A stretch of 42,919 nucleotides of DNA. Origin: an uncultured Bacteroidales bacterium. GTDB lineage: Bacteria > Bacteroidota > Bacteroidia > Bacteroidales > UBA932. The translations under genes and the position numbers were made by a program. Below are positions 15,816 to 24,141 of the stretch, one piece after another. Each line of letters begins with the position of its first letter. Position 1 is the stretch's first letter. The DNA is taken from positions 1-42,919 of the forward strand of contig CAMYYI010000017.1 of the NCBI GenBank assembly GCA_947303465.1, written 5' to 3'. The notes beneath the pieces were generated by a model. The model did not search any database. It saw only the letters and a list, made by a program, of their open reading frames with translations, and was not told the DNA's origin.

Positions 15816-15949
15816 TGTTCCCATTTTTGCTCAGTGACGTGACTCTGACGCCCTCCAGAGTCACGTCACCAGTTATTATCGGAGGATTTTAGCGAAAAAC
15901 CGTCAGCGACGTGACGAAATGGGGTGCCACAGTCACTTCGCGACAGCCG
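15816..15949 (+). repeat. Inverted repeat, family 1, right copy
   Basis: It starts two bases after the transposase stop. A perfect 14-bp hairpin (gtgacgtgactctg 15834-15847, loop acgccctc, cagagtcacgtcac 15856-15869) sits inside an outer pair CCCATTT (15820-15826) / AAATGGG (15917-15923). The motif TCAG(T/C)GACGTGAC occurs twice (15831 and 15903). The outer 33 bases (15917-15949) are identical, in reverse complement, to 12400-12432. Confidence 0.92.
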
Positions 15950-15961
15950 CATTGCCACATC

Positions 15962-16024
15962 GCCGCCGCTCCGCTTGCAGTGGTCTGGGTCGCCTACCCA
16001 GACCACTGACACGCTTCGCCGCGA
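15962..16024. repeat. Palindromic repeat, family 2, right copy
   Basis: A 13-bp perfect stem (cagtggtctgggt 15978-15990 with acccagaccactg 15996-16008) with a 5-base loop, flanked by GCTCCGCTTGC on the left and ACACGCTTCGC on the right. It has the same orientation as the copy at 12261-12324, so family 2 is direct while family 1 is inverted. Confidence 0.87.
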
Positions 16025-16062
16025 CGCTGTGACGAGTGAGCGGAAGCAGGCGTTTTGGTCCC

Positions 16063-16097
16063 GGGGCCTTTGGCTCCCGAAAAGGGAAGGGGCCCGC
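16063..16097. other. Imperfect GC-rich hairpin after the GDPD gene
   Basis: GGGCC (16064-16068) can pair with GGCCC (16091-16095), with inner TCCC / GGGA pairing. On the minus strand this begins GCGGGCCCCTTCCC just after the GDPD stop and resembles part of the TonB-receptor leader. There is no T-run. Nothing further was seen between 16025 and 16062. Confidence 0.35.
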
Positions 16098-16098
16098 G

Positions 16099-17445
16099 TC
16101 AGTAGCCGAGGCGTTCGAGGGTGGCGATGGGATCGGGGACTGTGGCCGGGGCGGCGGGATTCTCTGCACCTGCGCGGAGACCATGGTCGATCAGATACTG
16201 GAGGGTGAGGTCTGAGCGGTTGGTGAAGAAACCGTCGGAGCGGGAAGTCTGCTCCTCCATCTGCTCGAGCGAATCGAAAGAATAGGGGTGATTCAGCATT
16301 CCGGCCTCGTGGACCAGATCAGCCTGCCAGGCATGATTGAGCTCGGCGTAGTTGTTGGGCTCGCCGGAGATGGAAGGGCCGCTGATGTTGGCGCCGTTGG
16401 CCTTGGCCCACTGCAGGATGGCACGGAAGCCGTCTTCCGTCTCCAAATCACCGCCTGGAATATCCTCAGGGCACGGAGGCCACAACAGGAAGCACATGGG
16501 CAGGCGCCCTTTGAAGATGGAGTTGGCACGGACCAGGGATGCGGTTGAGAAAGTCTGGAGGATGACTTTGCCGCGGGTCTTCCCTACCTGTACCAGTCCG
16601 TCCTTATAGAACCCGGTCTCTGCGGGCTGTTTGGTGATAATGTTCCAGCCGCAGGCGTCAAGGATTTCGTAGACCCTCTGCTCCATGTCCTCGGGATTTA
16701 CTTCCGGTTCCTTGAACTCGATATAGATGCCCGGGCGGTGGCCGCTGTCGGCAGGGTCGTCTACGTAAGCGCCGGCGAAGTCGTAATCCAGCATCTCCAT
16801 ATATTTGCCGCCTTCCTTGGCCCCGGAGCGAATCTCTGCCAGGGTTTTGCCCTCGCAGCACGGCTTGAGGGCGTACGGCAGCACGCGACTGCCGTTGCCG
16901 TCACGCCTGAGCATACGGCCCTCGGCGTAAGCAATCTGGTCCTGAAGGGCGGAGACGTATTGGCTGCCGGCAAATGCAGGGCGTGCCTGCTCGGGACGAG
17001 CCACGTTGAACCAGGATCCGGCATCGAGAGTAAGGAGCTCAGCATAGTAATAGGACGAGGCATGATAGGCTTCAAATCCTTCCGCATCGCAGGCAAGCTG
17101 CGCATCTGCGTCTTCTTCACTGAATCCCAGGGAGATATAGAAATCGCGACGAGTTGCGGGAACTCCGGGCCCGAAGACCTCTTCAATATCCGTCGTGCGG
17201 GTGAGGTTCACATCGTGATTGGCCAGGATGACGCCGTCTTTGGTGCACTGCAGGTCGGATTCCAGATAGTCCACACCCATCTCGCGAGCCCAGCGCCAGG
17301 CGCTTTCAGTCTCTTCCGGCGCCCAGTAGGTGGAGCCGCGATGAGCCATAACGGCATGGCTCGGAACATAGGAATTGATGTCCGGGGCCGGGGACCCGCA
17401 GGCAGAAATGACAGCCAGCGCGGCTAAAAGCATACAGTGTTTCAT
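16099..17445 (-). CDS. Glycerophosphodiester phosphodiesterase lipoprotein
   Basis: A 448-residue lipoprotein (MKHCMLLAALAVISACGS, lipidated Cys16). The GDPD active-site landmarks are present: HR at 35-36 (VMAHRGS), PEE at 43-45, ESD at 62-64 (LESDLQCTKDG) and NHD at 76-78. The enzyme splits glycerophosphodiesters to glycerol-3-phosphate and an alcohol at the cell envelope. At 448 residues it is longer than the minimal family (~250-330); the extra sequence, between about residues 90 and 240, includes an acidic stretch (SEEDADAQLACDAEGFEAYHASSYYYAELL). The ATG overlaps the YbaK stop by four bases. It is the last gene of the long minus-strand run and faces the repeat region. Confidence 0.9.
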   Translation of the reverse strand: MKHCMLLAALAVISACGSPAPDINSYVPSHAVMAHRGSTYWAPEETESAWRWAREMGVDYLESDLQCTKDGVILANHDVNLTRTTDIEEVFGPGVPATRRDFYISLGFSEEDADAQLACDAEGFEAYHASSYYYAELLTLDAGSWFNVARPEQARPAFAGSQYVSALQDQIAYAEGRMLRRDGNGSRVLPYALKPCCEGKTLAEIRSGAKEGGKYMEMLDYDFAGAYVDDPADSGHRPGIYIEFKEPEVNPEDMEQRVYEILDACGWNIITKQPAETGFYKDGLVQVGKTRGKVILQTFSTASLVRANSIFKGRLPMCFLLWPPCPEDIPGGDLETEDGFRAILQWAKANGANISGPSISGEPNNYAELNHAWQADLVHEAGMLNHPYSFDSLEQMEEQTSRSDGFFTNRSDLTLQYLIDHGLRAGAENPAAPATVPDPIATLERLGY

Positions 17446-17909
17446 ATGGGGTAGATTTTTGCGTCAACGAATTCAATCAGATCCTGCGGTGCTATGCACA
17501 GCTGAAGGCCGCGAACTCCGGCACTCACATAGATGCTGTCGTAAAGCAGCGCGCTTTCGTGTATAAAGGTCGGAAAAAGCTTCTTCATCCCTATCGGGGA
17601 GCATCCGCCGCGGATATATCCTGTAAGCGGAAGCAGCTCCTTGACATGCAGCATCTCGCAGTTCTTGTTGCCGGAGATGCGTGCAGCCACTTTAAGATCC
17701 ACCTCAAGAGAACCGGGAATCACGCATACGAACGGGCCGCTCTTGTCTCCCCGCAACACCAGCGTCTTAAAGACGCGGTCTATGTCCTCTCCAAGCTCCT
17801 CAGCCACGTGCGATGCCTCCAGGTGCTCCTCGTCAACCGCGTACTCCACAAGAGAATACGCGATTCCCGCCGCATCCAGCAACCTCGCCGCATTGGTCTT
17901 CTGAATCAT
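17442..17909 (-). CDS. ybaK: YbaK/EbsC-family Cys-tRNA(Pro)/aminoacyl-tRNA deacylase
   Basis: A 155-residue cytoplasmic protein that matches the YbaK family over its whole length: TNAARLLDAAGIAY at the N-terminus, the catalytic-type Lys in RVFKTLVLRGD (near residue 48), and TGYIRGGCSPIGMKK near residues 96-110. These enzymes hydrolyse mischarged Cys-tRNA(Pro) and protect translation fidelity. The stop overlaps the start of the GDPD gene, so the two are coupled although functionally unrelated. The 21-base gap to the amidase gene contains a weak promoter box, which may start a two-gene transcript. Confidence 0.92.
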   Translation of the reverse strand: MIQKTNAARLLDAAGIAYSLVEYAVDEEHLEASHVAEELGEDIDRVFKTLVLRGDKSGPFVCVIPGSLEVDLKVAARISGNKNCEMLHVKELLPLTGYIRGGCSPIGMKKLFPTFIHESALLYDSIYVSAGVRGLQLCIAPQDLIEFVDAKIYPI

Positions 17910-17916
17910 AGAAGTT

Positions 17917-17924
17917 TAAAGATA
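17917..17924 (-). promoter_or_regulatory. Weak -7 box before ybaK
   Basis: On the minus strand TATCTTTA differs from TAnnTTTG at the last base and lies seven bases before the ybaK ATG. It sits in one of the larger gaps of the long minus-strand gene run. Confidence 0.35.
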
Positions 17925-17930
17925 AGAAGA

Positions 17931-20837
17931 CTACTTAAAGTACTCCAGGACTTCTCCGAGGAGACGGTCACGGTCCTCTGAACGCTTGAGACATTCCAGC
18001 GGAACGCCAAAGGAAACGGCCTTATAATTTCCGGGATTGTAGCGGACGGCGGCGGGAATGCCGGAGCCGTCATAACGCATAATTACAGAAGCCTTTGACG
18101 AGGCAGGCTTAATACCGTCGGTATGGGGAACGGCATAGAAATCAGGATTCACACGGTCATAGAAGGGCATGCCCCCTACCAGTCCCAAATTGGTACCGTG
18201 AGAAGAAGCCCAGCTGTAACCGAGCACATCTTTCACAAAAGCCTTCCCTGCCACCATATTCAGGGAATCCGGAACGAAGTCATAAACCGCATCCCATACG
18301 TCAGTGGCAATACGGGCCCCGGAAACCAGCATGTTCCCGCCTTTCATGCTCCAAGTGCACAATGCCGCACGCAAACGGGACGGAAAAACACTGAACCGCT
18401 CCGGATAAGCACCGCGACCGCTTTTCGTAGTAAGCTGGGCCCCGCAAATCAGGTCCACACAGGCAAAGCCGGAGCCCGCCAGGGTTGTGTCCGCGCAGAA
18501 AGCCTCGGAAGACATGGAACAGAACGGCCTGCCCAGCCGCATGAGAGACTCTCCGTGCCTGGAAGGATAATCGAAAGTGTTTCCTGCAACCACGGAACCG
18601 GCATAATCTGTATAAGAGCCGCCGAAGCCTGGACCATCGTCACTCGTCCATGGCTGCGAACGCCGGAACTCGTAATTCTCACCTATGAAAGATATGTCGC
18701 GAACATACGGCATGCCCCAGTCAAGCCGCGACTCAAATCCCGCGTACTCAGGAGTATCTATCCATGCAGGAGCGGCCACACGGTCGAAGTTGTTGACGAC
18801 AAGCACCGGGGAACCGGAAACGGCATCAGGGATACCGGCTGACAACAGCTCCGACGGGAAACTGCAGCCTCCGTCGTTCCAGGCTTCCACCTTCCAGGTG
18901 TAAAGATGGCCCGGCTTCAACTGGAGCACCACATCCGGCTCCAGGACGGGGACGCCTTCGTCAAAGGCGCCGTCATCTATACGGGTATAAAGCGTATAGC
19001 CCCTTGTAACGGCAGTAGGCTCCAGGGGATCGTCGGTAGGTTTCCATCTGAGGTGCACGGCATCCTTGCCGGCAAGTACAGCGGAAAAGCCGTGGACAGG
19101 CAGCGGTTGAACCACGTAGGAAGTACCATAACGGCACGCGAGATACTTGAGTATCCCTTTGTATACGGCGCGGCTTACCGTAAAGCGGAACGACGGGTCC
19201 TGGCCGTATTTCATATCCGCAAAGTTCTGATGAGAAAGCAGTTCCAGCAACAGTGCGGGTACCTCGGTAGTACGGGATTCACTGTAGGAACGGTCCCACA
19301 GCATACGACGCGACCATTTGGGATCGAAACCGGCACGCAGATCACCAACTACCTGTGTCTGAACGAAATCCGCATAGGTACGGGAAGTCATGCGGTCGCT
19401 TCCGTCCCGGAATCTCATGCCTTTGTCACCCTTGAGGGTATAGATTGCAAGGGTACCGACTATGCTGTCGTTCGGAGTGGCTCCGGCATCTGAATGGAAA
19501 GCCAGGGAACAGTCGAAAGGAATCCCCTTATCCATCATCATCTGGGTCCATACTCCGCGGGTGGCATAATCATTTGTATAATCGCTGCTCCACTGCCGGA
19601 GAGTGGAATCGGCACCGGCCCAGGGCATCCAGTACGACGCCCCCTCGGCAAAGGCAGGCATTCCGGAAACGCTGCCGCCACGTGCCACTTTTCCCATGCC
19701 CCCGCCGAAGCGTACGGCATCTGCACTCACGACCTCTCCCCTGGCGCCTTTGTTGTCGAGTTCTACCCAGCCGCCCTTTCCGGGAGCGAATTCAAAAGTT
19801 CCCAGATATATCCATGTCCCCCCGCCCTTACGCTGGTCTACGCTGAAGCGGGTATCGCCTCCAAGATGGTGGACAGTATAACGGGCATCGCTGCAGCTGT
19901 TCTTTCTCGAAAGGTAACTCACATACACTGCGTACTCGCCACGGTACGGAATATCCGGTGTCCAGCGGGCAATACATGAAGGAGATACGCCGCATTGAAC
20001 GACACGTACAGTGCCCATGAGGAAAGGATTATCGTTTATGTCATAGGCCTCCTTCGCGTCGGCGAATCCAGGCTCGGGCGCAGTGAGCCAGCGGCCCTGT
20101 TCGCTGTAGGAGCCGCAAATACGAAGGCCTTCACCAGCCGCCTCACGGTCAAAAGAAGGATCATTGTCACAAATCACCTCATTGGTCTGGATATCCCTTT
20201 CACGGGGAGTCATGACATAGGCGCCGGCATTCTCCAGCATGGGAATGACACCCTCAAGAACATAGCTCTGGGTGTACATATCCTCCACGGTACGGTGAAG
20301 CGTGGCGCGCTGCCACTTCCACTGTCCCTCCTTTTCATTGAAATAGCGTCCGTGGCTCTGCCACAACACTATATGCCGGCCACTCAAACCTTTGGAAATG
20401 TATCTGGCATCTCTTCTGCGAACCACGGGCAGAGAAGCCTTGGAAGCTATTTTGTAAACGTACTGACGGGACTTTCCGTCATTGGAGATCCTGGGCGTCA
20501 CCAGCTCTTCCAGGCGGCATCCGGGGACCTTGCAAGAACCGACGACATACTCCCCGAGCACGTCAGCAGCCTCGGTATTCAGCTCCGACATAAACCAGAG
20601 CACGTCTTCTTCGTGCCAAGGATAATCCGCAAGGCTCCTGTTGAAAAGCAAGTCCAGCGCTCCGTTGTCGAGGGATACTTTCTCCAGGCTCACAGCGGAC
20701 TTCACAATAAAATGCCTGTTACAGCGCGCTGTAAGGGTATCGCATACAACTTTGAACTGTGAGGGTCCGGGCTGGCCCTGGGCGACAAGGGGCAGCAGGA
20801 CTAATCCCAGCGAGAGGGAGAAGAACAGTTTACGCAT
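17931..20837 (-). CDS. N-acetylmuramoyl-L-alanine amidase with inserted golvesin-like domain
   Basis: A 968-residue secreted protein with a signal peptide (cleavage near VAQGQ). Amidase_3-type zinc ligands appear as His162 (WQSHGRY), Glu185 (HRTVEDMYTQ) and His448 (FHSDAG), with the distal catalytic-type Glu532 in PALLLELLSHQNFADM. The catalytic domain (~150-225 and ~395-570) is split by a golvesin C-terminal-like carbohydrate-binding domain (~235-382: SEQGRWL, Y.VYVSYL.., TWIYLGTFEF, SADAVRFGGG). A fibronectin-III-like region (~580-680) and an unrecognised C-terminal domain of ~290 residues follow. Relatives are often labelled xanthan lyase, which the zinc-site pattern does not support. It probably cleaves peptidoglycan. 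The start overlaps the VanZ stop by eight bases. Confidence 0.82.
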   Translation of the reverse strand: MRKLFFSLSLGLVLLPLVAQGQPGPSQFKVVCDTLTARCNRHFIVKSAVSLEKVSLDNGALDLLFNRSLADYPWHEEDVLWFMSELNTEAADVLGEYVVGSCKVPGCRLEELVTPRISNDGKSRQYVYKIASKASLPVVRRRDARYISKGLSGRHIVLWQSHGRYFNEKEGQWKWQRATLHRTVEDMYTQSYVLEGVIPMLENAGAYVMTPRERDIQTNEVICDNDPSFDREAAGEGLRICGSYSEQGRWLTAPEPGFADAKEAYDINDNPFLMGTVRVVQCGVSPSCIARWTPDIPYRGEYAVYVSYLSRKNSCSDARYTVHHLGGDTRFSVDQRKGGGTWIYLGTFEFAPGKGGWVELDNKGARGEVVSADAVRFGGGMGKVARGGSVSGMPAFAEGASYWMPWAGADSTLRQWSSDYTNDYATRGVWTQMMMDKGIPFDCSLAFHSDAGATPNDSIVGTLAIYTLKGDKGMRFRDGSDRMTSRTYADFVQTQVVGDLRAGFDPKWSRRMLWDRSYSESRTTEVPALLLELLSHQNFADMKYGQDPSFRFTVSRAVYKGILKYLACRYGTSYVVQPLPVHGFSAVLAGKDAVHLRWKPTDDPLEPTAVTRGYTLYTRIDDGAFDEGVPVLEPDVVLQLKPGHLYTWKVEAWNDGGCSFPSELLSAGIPDAVSGSPVLVVNNFDRVAAPAWIDTPEYAGFESRLDWGMPYVRDISFIGENYEFRRSQPWTSDDGPGFGGSYTDYAGSVVAGNTFDYPSRHGESLMRLGRPFCSMSSEAFCADTTLAGSGFACVDLICGAQLTTKSGRGAYPERFSVFPSRLRAALCTWSMKGGNMLVSGARIATDVWDAVYDFVPDSLNMVAGKAFVKDVLGYSWASSHGTNLGLVGGMPFYDRVNPDFYAVPHTDGIKPASSKASVIMRYDGSGIPAAVRYNPGNYKAVSFGVPLECLKRSEDRDRLLGEVLEYFK

Positions 20838-21222
20838 TGTGAAACAGTTGAATGAAGAAGGTTGCTATGGCGCCGCAGACAAGGCCTATGAAATCTGCCA
20901 TAAAATCTTTCGTATCCATCTCACGATAAGGCAATTTGCTCTGAATGAACTCCGTTCCCCAGGCAATCAGGCATCCCACAGCCAAAAGGCCTATAATTAT
21001 CAACAGCGTTACAGCTACTCCCCTGTGCGCAGGACGCAGCGAATTGAAAGTCAGGAAAGGGAACGGAAGGAACATCAGGAAATGCACAATCTTGTCCATG
21101 CGTATTCCCAGAAAGGTCTCCTGAATGTCCGGCAAGCCGCTTACATTCATAAAACAGATCATGCCGACCGCCACGAGATACAGCACGGTGAGTATACGGA
21201 ATATGTCTATTCTCTTCATCAT
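20830..21222 (-). CDS. VanZ-like integral membrane protein
   Basis: A 130-residue protein with four hydrophobic segments (about residues 8-27, 44-62, 70-90 and 107-125) and the VanZ-type features DKIVHFLMF near residue 43 and TEFIQSKLPYREMDTKDFMADFIG near 90-113. VanZ domains are small four-helix membrane proteins; the founding member gives low teicoplanin resistance, but most members have no known role. It overlaps both the exporter gene before it and the amidase gene after it, suggesting joint cell-envelope work. The start is ATG 21222, overlapping the previous stop as ATGA; a second ATG follows directly at 21219. Confidence 0.88.
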   Translation of the reverse strand: MMKRIDIFRILTVLYLVAVGMICFMNVSGLPDIQETFLGIRMDKIVHFLMFLPFPFLTFNSLRPAHRGVAVTLLIIIGLLAVGCLIAWGTEFIQSKLPYREMDTKDFMADFIGLVCGAIATFFIQLFHNA

Positions 21223-23054
21223 AATGACTGCATGTCGTAGAGTTTCTTGTAATATCCTCCCAGCGCGAGAAGGTCCTCATGCCGTCCCCTCTCTACTATG
21301 CGTCCTTCGTCCAGGACTATAATCTCATCGGCGCCCCTTATGGTGCTGAGCCTGTGAGCGATAGCAATCGTGGTACGGGAGGCCATCAACTTGTCCAGCG
21401 CATCCTGCACACTCCTCTCCGATTCCGTATCCAGAGATGCCGTGGCCTCGTCCAGAATGAGTATGGGCGGATTCTTGAGTATGGCACGGGCGATGCTGAT
21501 GCGCTGCCTCTGGCCGCCGCTGAGCTTCACTCCCCTGTCTCCTATATTGGTGTCATACCCGTCTTCCTTTTCCATGATAAACTCATGCGCGTTTGCAACC
21601 CGTGCTGCCGCTTCTACGGAATCCTTGTCGGCATTCTCCACCCCGAAGGCAATATTGTTGAATATCGAATCGTTGAACAATATGGACTCCTGGTTCACAT
21701 TGCCCATCAGACCGCGGAGGTCACGGATAGGGACTTCCCTTATGTCAACGCCGTCTATGCAGACGCTGCCGGAGGTGACATCATAGAAACGCGGAATAAG
21801 GTCGACAAGGGTGGATTTACCGGAGCCTGACGCGCCCACAATGGCGACAGTCTTGCCCTTGGGCACCTTGAGGTTGATGTCGTGCAGCACTTCGCGGCCA
21901 TCGTCGTAATGGAAACTGACGCCCTTGAATTCTATGCAGTCGCTGAATTCCTTATGCGGCTTGGGGCAGGACGCCTCCGTTATAGGATTAGGAGCTTCCA
22001 GAATAGCGTCGATTCGGGACATGCTGGCGAGACCCTTGGGTATTCCGTACGCGGCCTTGGAGAACTCCTTGATGGGCTGGATGATGTTGTAAAGCATCAC
22101 CATGTAGAATATGAAAGTGGGAGCGTCGATGACTGCACGGTCGCCCAGAATCAAAGTGCCGCCGAACCACAGGACTATGGATATCATAACGGTACCCATG
22201 AATTCGCTCACCGGGTGTGCAAGCGCCTGGCGTGTAGCGACTTTGCTGTTCTTGTCCTTCATGGCGCCCGTCACCGCCGCAAAACGCCTGGACATCTTCT
22301 TCTCCGCCAGGAACGCCTTAATGATACGCAGGCCGCCGAGGGTCTCCTCCACCTGGCTCATGGTATCGCTCCAAAGCAGCTGCGCCTCGGAAGACTGCCT
22401 CCTGAGCTTGCGCCCGATGAAACCCATAAGCCATATCATCGCAGGTGCAAAAATAAGCACGAAAACTGTCAGCTGCCACGAAATGGCTATCAGCGTGGAG
22501 ACGTAGAAAATAATCAGGATAGGGTTTTTGACCAGCATGTCGAGGGCTGCGGTGATGGAGGTCTCCACCTCCTGTGCATCACCGCTCATGCGGGCTATAA
22601 TGTCCCCCTTGCGCTCCTGGCTGAAGTAGCCCAGGGGCAGTGCCAGTATCTTGTTGTACAGCTCCATACGCAGGTCTTTCACTATTCCCGTACGTATGGG
22701 AACCATAACTGCCGTTGAGCCGAAGTAACAGGTTGTCTTGATTGCTGTGAGCAGCGAAAGCGAAAGGCAGAGGAGCAGCAGCACGTTGCCGGCGCCCCAC
22801 TTGTCTATCATCCCCGTAACATAGAAGTACAAATTGTTCACCGCTATGTCCTTGAACCCGGCAGAAGCCGAGTCCCAGGGCATGAACTCATAGTGCATCT
22901 CATTGATATTGAACAATATCTGCAAGATGGGAATGAGCAGCGAGAACGAAAAGATATTGAAGATGGCCGACAGCATGTTAAGAACCACCGAGCCACCCAG
23001 ATATCCCTTGTACGGAGTGACGTAACGCTTTATTATGCTCCAGAAATCCTTCAT
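21219..23054 (-). CDS. ABC exporter, fused membrane and ATPase domains (MsbA-like)
   Basis: A 611-residue half-transporter. The N-terminal ABC_membrane domain (residues ~1-330) has six hydrophobic segments. The ATPase domain carries Walker A VGASGSGKST, the signature LSGGQRQR, Walker B ILILDEATASLD and the switch His in AIAHRLST. Dimers of this type flip lipids or export drugs and peptides across the inner membrane. MsbA-like lipid export would suit the envelope genes downstream (VanZ, amidase), but substrate cannot be read from the sequence. It starts ten bases from the PiT stop. Confidence 0.93.
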   Translation of the reverse strand: MKDFWSIIKRYVTPYKGYLGGSVVLNMLSAIFNIFSFSLLIPILQILFNINEMHYEFMPWDSASAGFKDIAVNNLYFYVTGMIDKWGAGNVLLLLCLSLSLLTAIKTTCYFGSTAVMVPIRTGIVKDLRMELYNKILALPLGYFSQERKGDIIARMSGDAQEVETSITAALDMLVKNPILIIFYVSTLIAISWQLTVFVLIFAPAMIWLMGFIGRKLRRQSSEAQLLWSDTMSQVEETLGGLRIIKAFLAEKKMSRRFAAVTGAMKDKNSKVATRQALAHPVSEFMGTVMISIVLWFGGTLILGDRAVIDAPTFIFYMVMLYNIIQPIKEFSKAAYGIPKGLASMSRIDAILEAPNPITEASCPKPHKEFSDCIEFKGVSFHYDDGREVLHDINLKVPKGKTVAIVGASGSGKSTLVDLIPRFYDVTSGSVCIDGVDIREVPIRDLRGLMGNVNQESILFNDSIFNNIAFGVENADKDSVEAAARVANAHEFIMEKEDGYDTNIGDRGVKLSGGQRQRISIARAILKNPPILILDEATASLDTESERSVQDALDKLMASRTTIAIAHRLSTIRGADEIIVLDEGRIVERGRHEDLLALGGYYKKLYDMQSL

Positions 23055-23063
23055 CGGGCAAAA

Positions 23064-24140
23064 CTAATGGCTGATGACCGGCACACCCAGCCAATGAACC
23101 ATGATAAGGTAGATGACGCCGCTGACAACTATAACCGCAGGGATGGTAAGTATCCAGGCCCAGACGATATTCTTGGCCGTTATCCATTTGACAGTCTTGA
23201 CGCCACGGGTTAGGCCGGTTCCTATAATGGATCCCGTGATGGTATGTGTAGTACTCACGGGGATACCAAGTACTGCCGTGAGTATCAGCGTAATGGCACC
23301 GGAGGCCTCGGCACAGAATCCCTGGGTCGGGAAGAGTTTGGAGAGCCCCTCGCTGAGAGTACGGATTACAGACCACCCGCCGGTCACCGTACCCAGGGCG
23401 ATAAGTCCGTAGCACGTTATCTTCAACCACATAGGTACGTAAAAACCGGTATAACCGGCCGCCTGCGCTGCCAGATAGCCGTTACCGTAAAGGAACTGCA
23501 TCACCGCATTGTCCGGGTTGGAAGCGAACGCAGAGGCGAAAAGGATAGCTATCACGCCCATGGTCTTCTGCCCGTCGTTGCCGCCGAATCCAAGTGAGAA
23601 CGCAGCGCTGGAGACCAGCTGCATACGTCTGAAGGTCTTGTCCACCTTCTTCACGTTCACGTTGCGGAAGAGCAGCATGATGATACAGTTGAGGGTGAAT
23701 CCCAGAACTATACCGATGAGCGGAGATATGAAGATGAATGCAACAATCTTGAAGATTCCTCCGGTCACCAGATACTGCGCGCCATATACGAACCACACGG
23801 GGCCTATAAGTCCGCCCACGAGGGCGTGGGATGCAGAAACCGGCAAACCCAGCCTGGTACACAGGAAGATGTACAGCACGGAGCCGAGCAGGGCGGCGAG
23901 AATCACATACACGTCTATGCAGCTCTCGTCCACGATACCCTTGCCCATTGTGGCGGCAACCGTGGTGTCGAAGACAAACAGGGCGATGAATATCCAGAAA
24001 GCCGCCCAGAACACCGCAACCTTGGGAGGCAGGGCCTTGGTCGCGACCACGGACGCGATGCAGTTGGCGGCATCGTTCATGCCGTTGGTAAAACTGAAAG
24101 CCAGTGCAATCAGCGCCGTTATCAGTACAATCGCGACCAT
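23064..24140 (-). CDS. pit: Inorganic phosphate transporter, PiT family
   Basis: A 358-residue inner-membrane protein with about ten hydrophobic helices. The two PiT repeat signatures are visible: TNGMNDAANCIASVVATKAL near residues 18-38 and SASHALVGGLIG near 100, mirrored by GFGGNDGQKTMG near 185 and VSTTHTITGSIIGTG near 300. PiT carriers take up phosphate, usually as a metal-phosphate complex with protons or sodium. It follows the DUF47 gene by one base, the standard Bacteroidota pairing. Confidence 0.95.
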   Translation of the reverse strand: MVAIVLITALIALAFSFTNGMNDAANCIASVVATKALPPKVAVFWAAFWIFIALFVFDTTVAATMGKGIVDESCIDVYVILAALLGSVLYIFLCTRLGLPVSASHALVGGLIGPVWFVYGAQYLVTGGIFKIVAFIFISPLIGIVLGFTLNCIIMLLFRNVNVKKVDKTFRRMQLVSSAAFSLGFGGNDGQKTMGVIAILFASAFASNPDNAVMQFLYGNGYLAAQAAGYTGFYVPMWLKITCYGLIALGTVTGGWSVIRTLSEGLSKLFPTQGFCAEASGAITLILTAVLGIPVSTTHTITGSIIGTGLTRGVKTVKWITAKNIVWAWILTIPAVIVVSGVIYLIMVHWLGVPVISH

Positions 24141-24141
24141 A

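Larger units (their letters stand above)
12400..15949. mobile_element. Putative REP/RAYT-type element bounded by 134-bp inverted repeats
   Basis: A 3550-bp segment lies between inverted repeats 12400-12533 and 15816-15949. It holds a divergent pair of units: an ECF sigma operon (minus) and a Y1/RAYT-like transposase gene (plus). Both units end within about 10 bp of a repeat. The outermost 33 bp of the two repeats are identical, the rest roughly four-fifths identical by eye. No clear target-site duplication is present, although a short GGCAA similarity continues just outside both ends. By eye the interior is more A+T-rich than the flanks, in line with transfer. Mobility is inferred, not shown. 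Confidence 0.5.

Noticed and set aside
12385..15965. Target-site duplication at the element borders
   Set aside because: Bases outside the two repeats show only a short GGCAA similarity in inverted, not direct, order; no duplication can be claimed.
15924..16208. Open frame across the right repeats and the GDPD 3' end
   Set aside because: It consists of palindrome sequence and the reverse strand of a real gene, encodes low-complexity Arg/Gly/Trp-rich sequence and has no promoter or ribosome site.
17931..20837. Xanthan lyase assignment
   Set aside because: The sequence has zinc-amidase motifs and a golvesin-like domain but no polysaccharide-lyase family 8 features.
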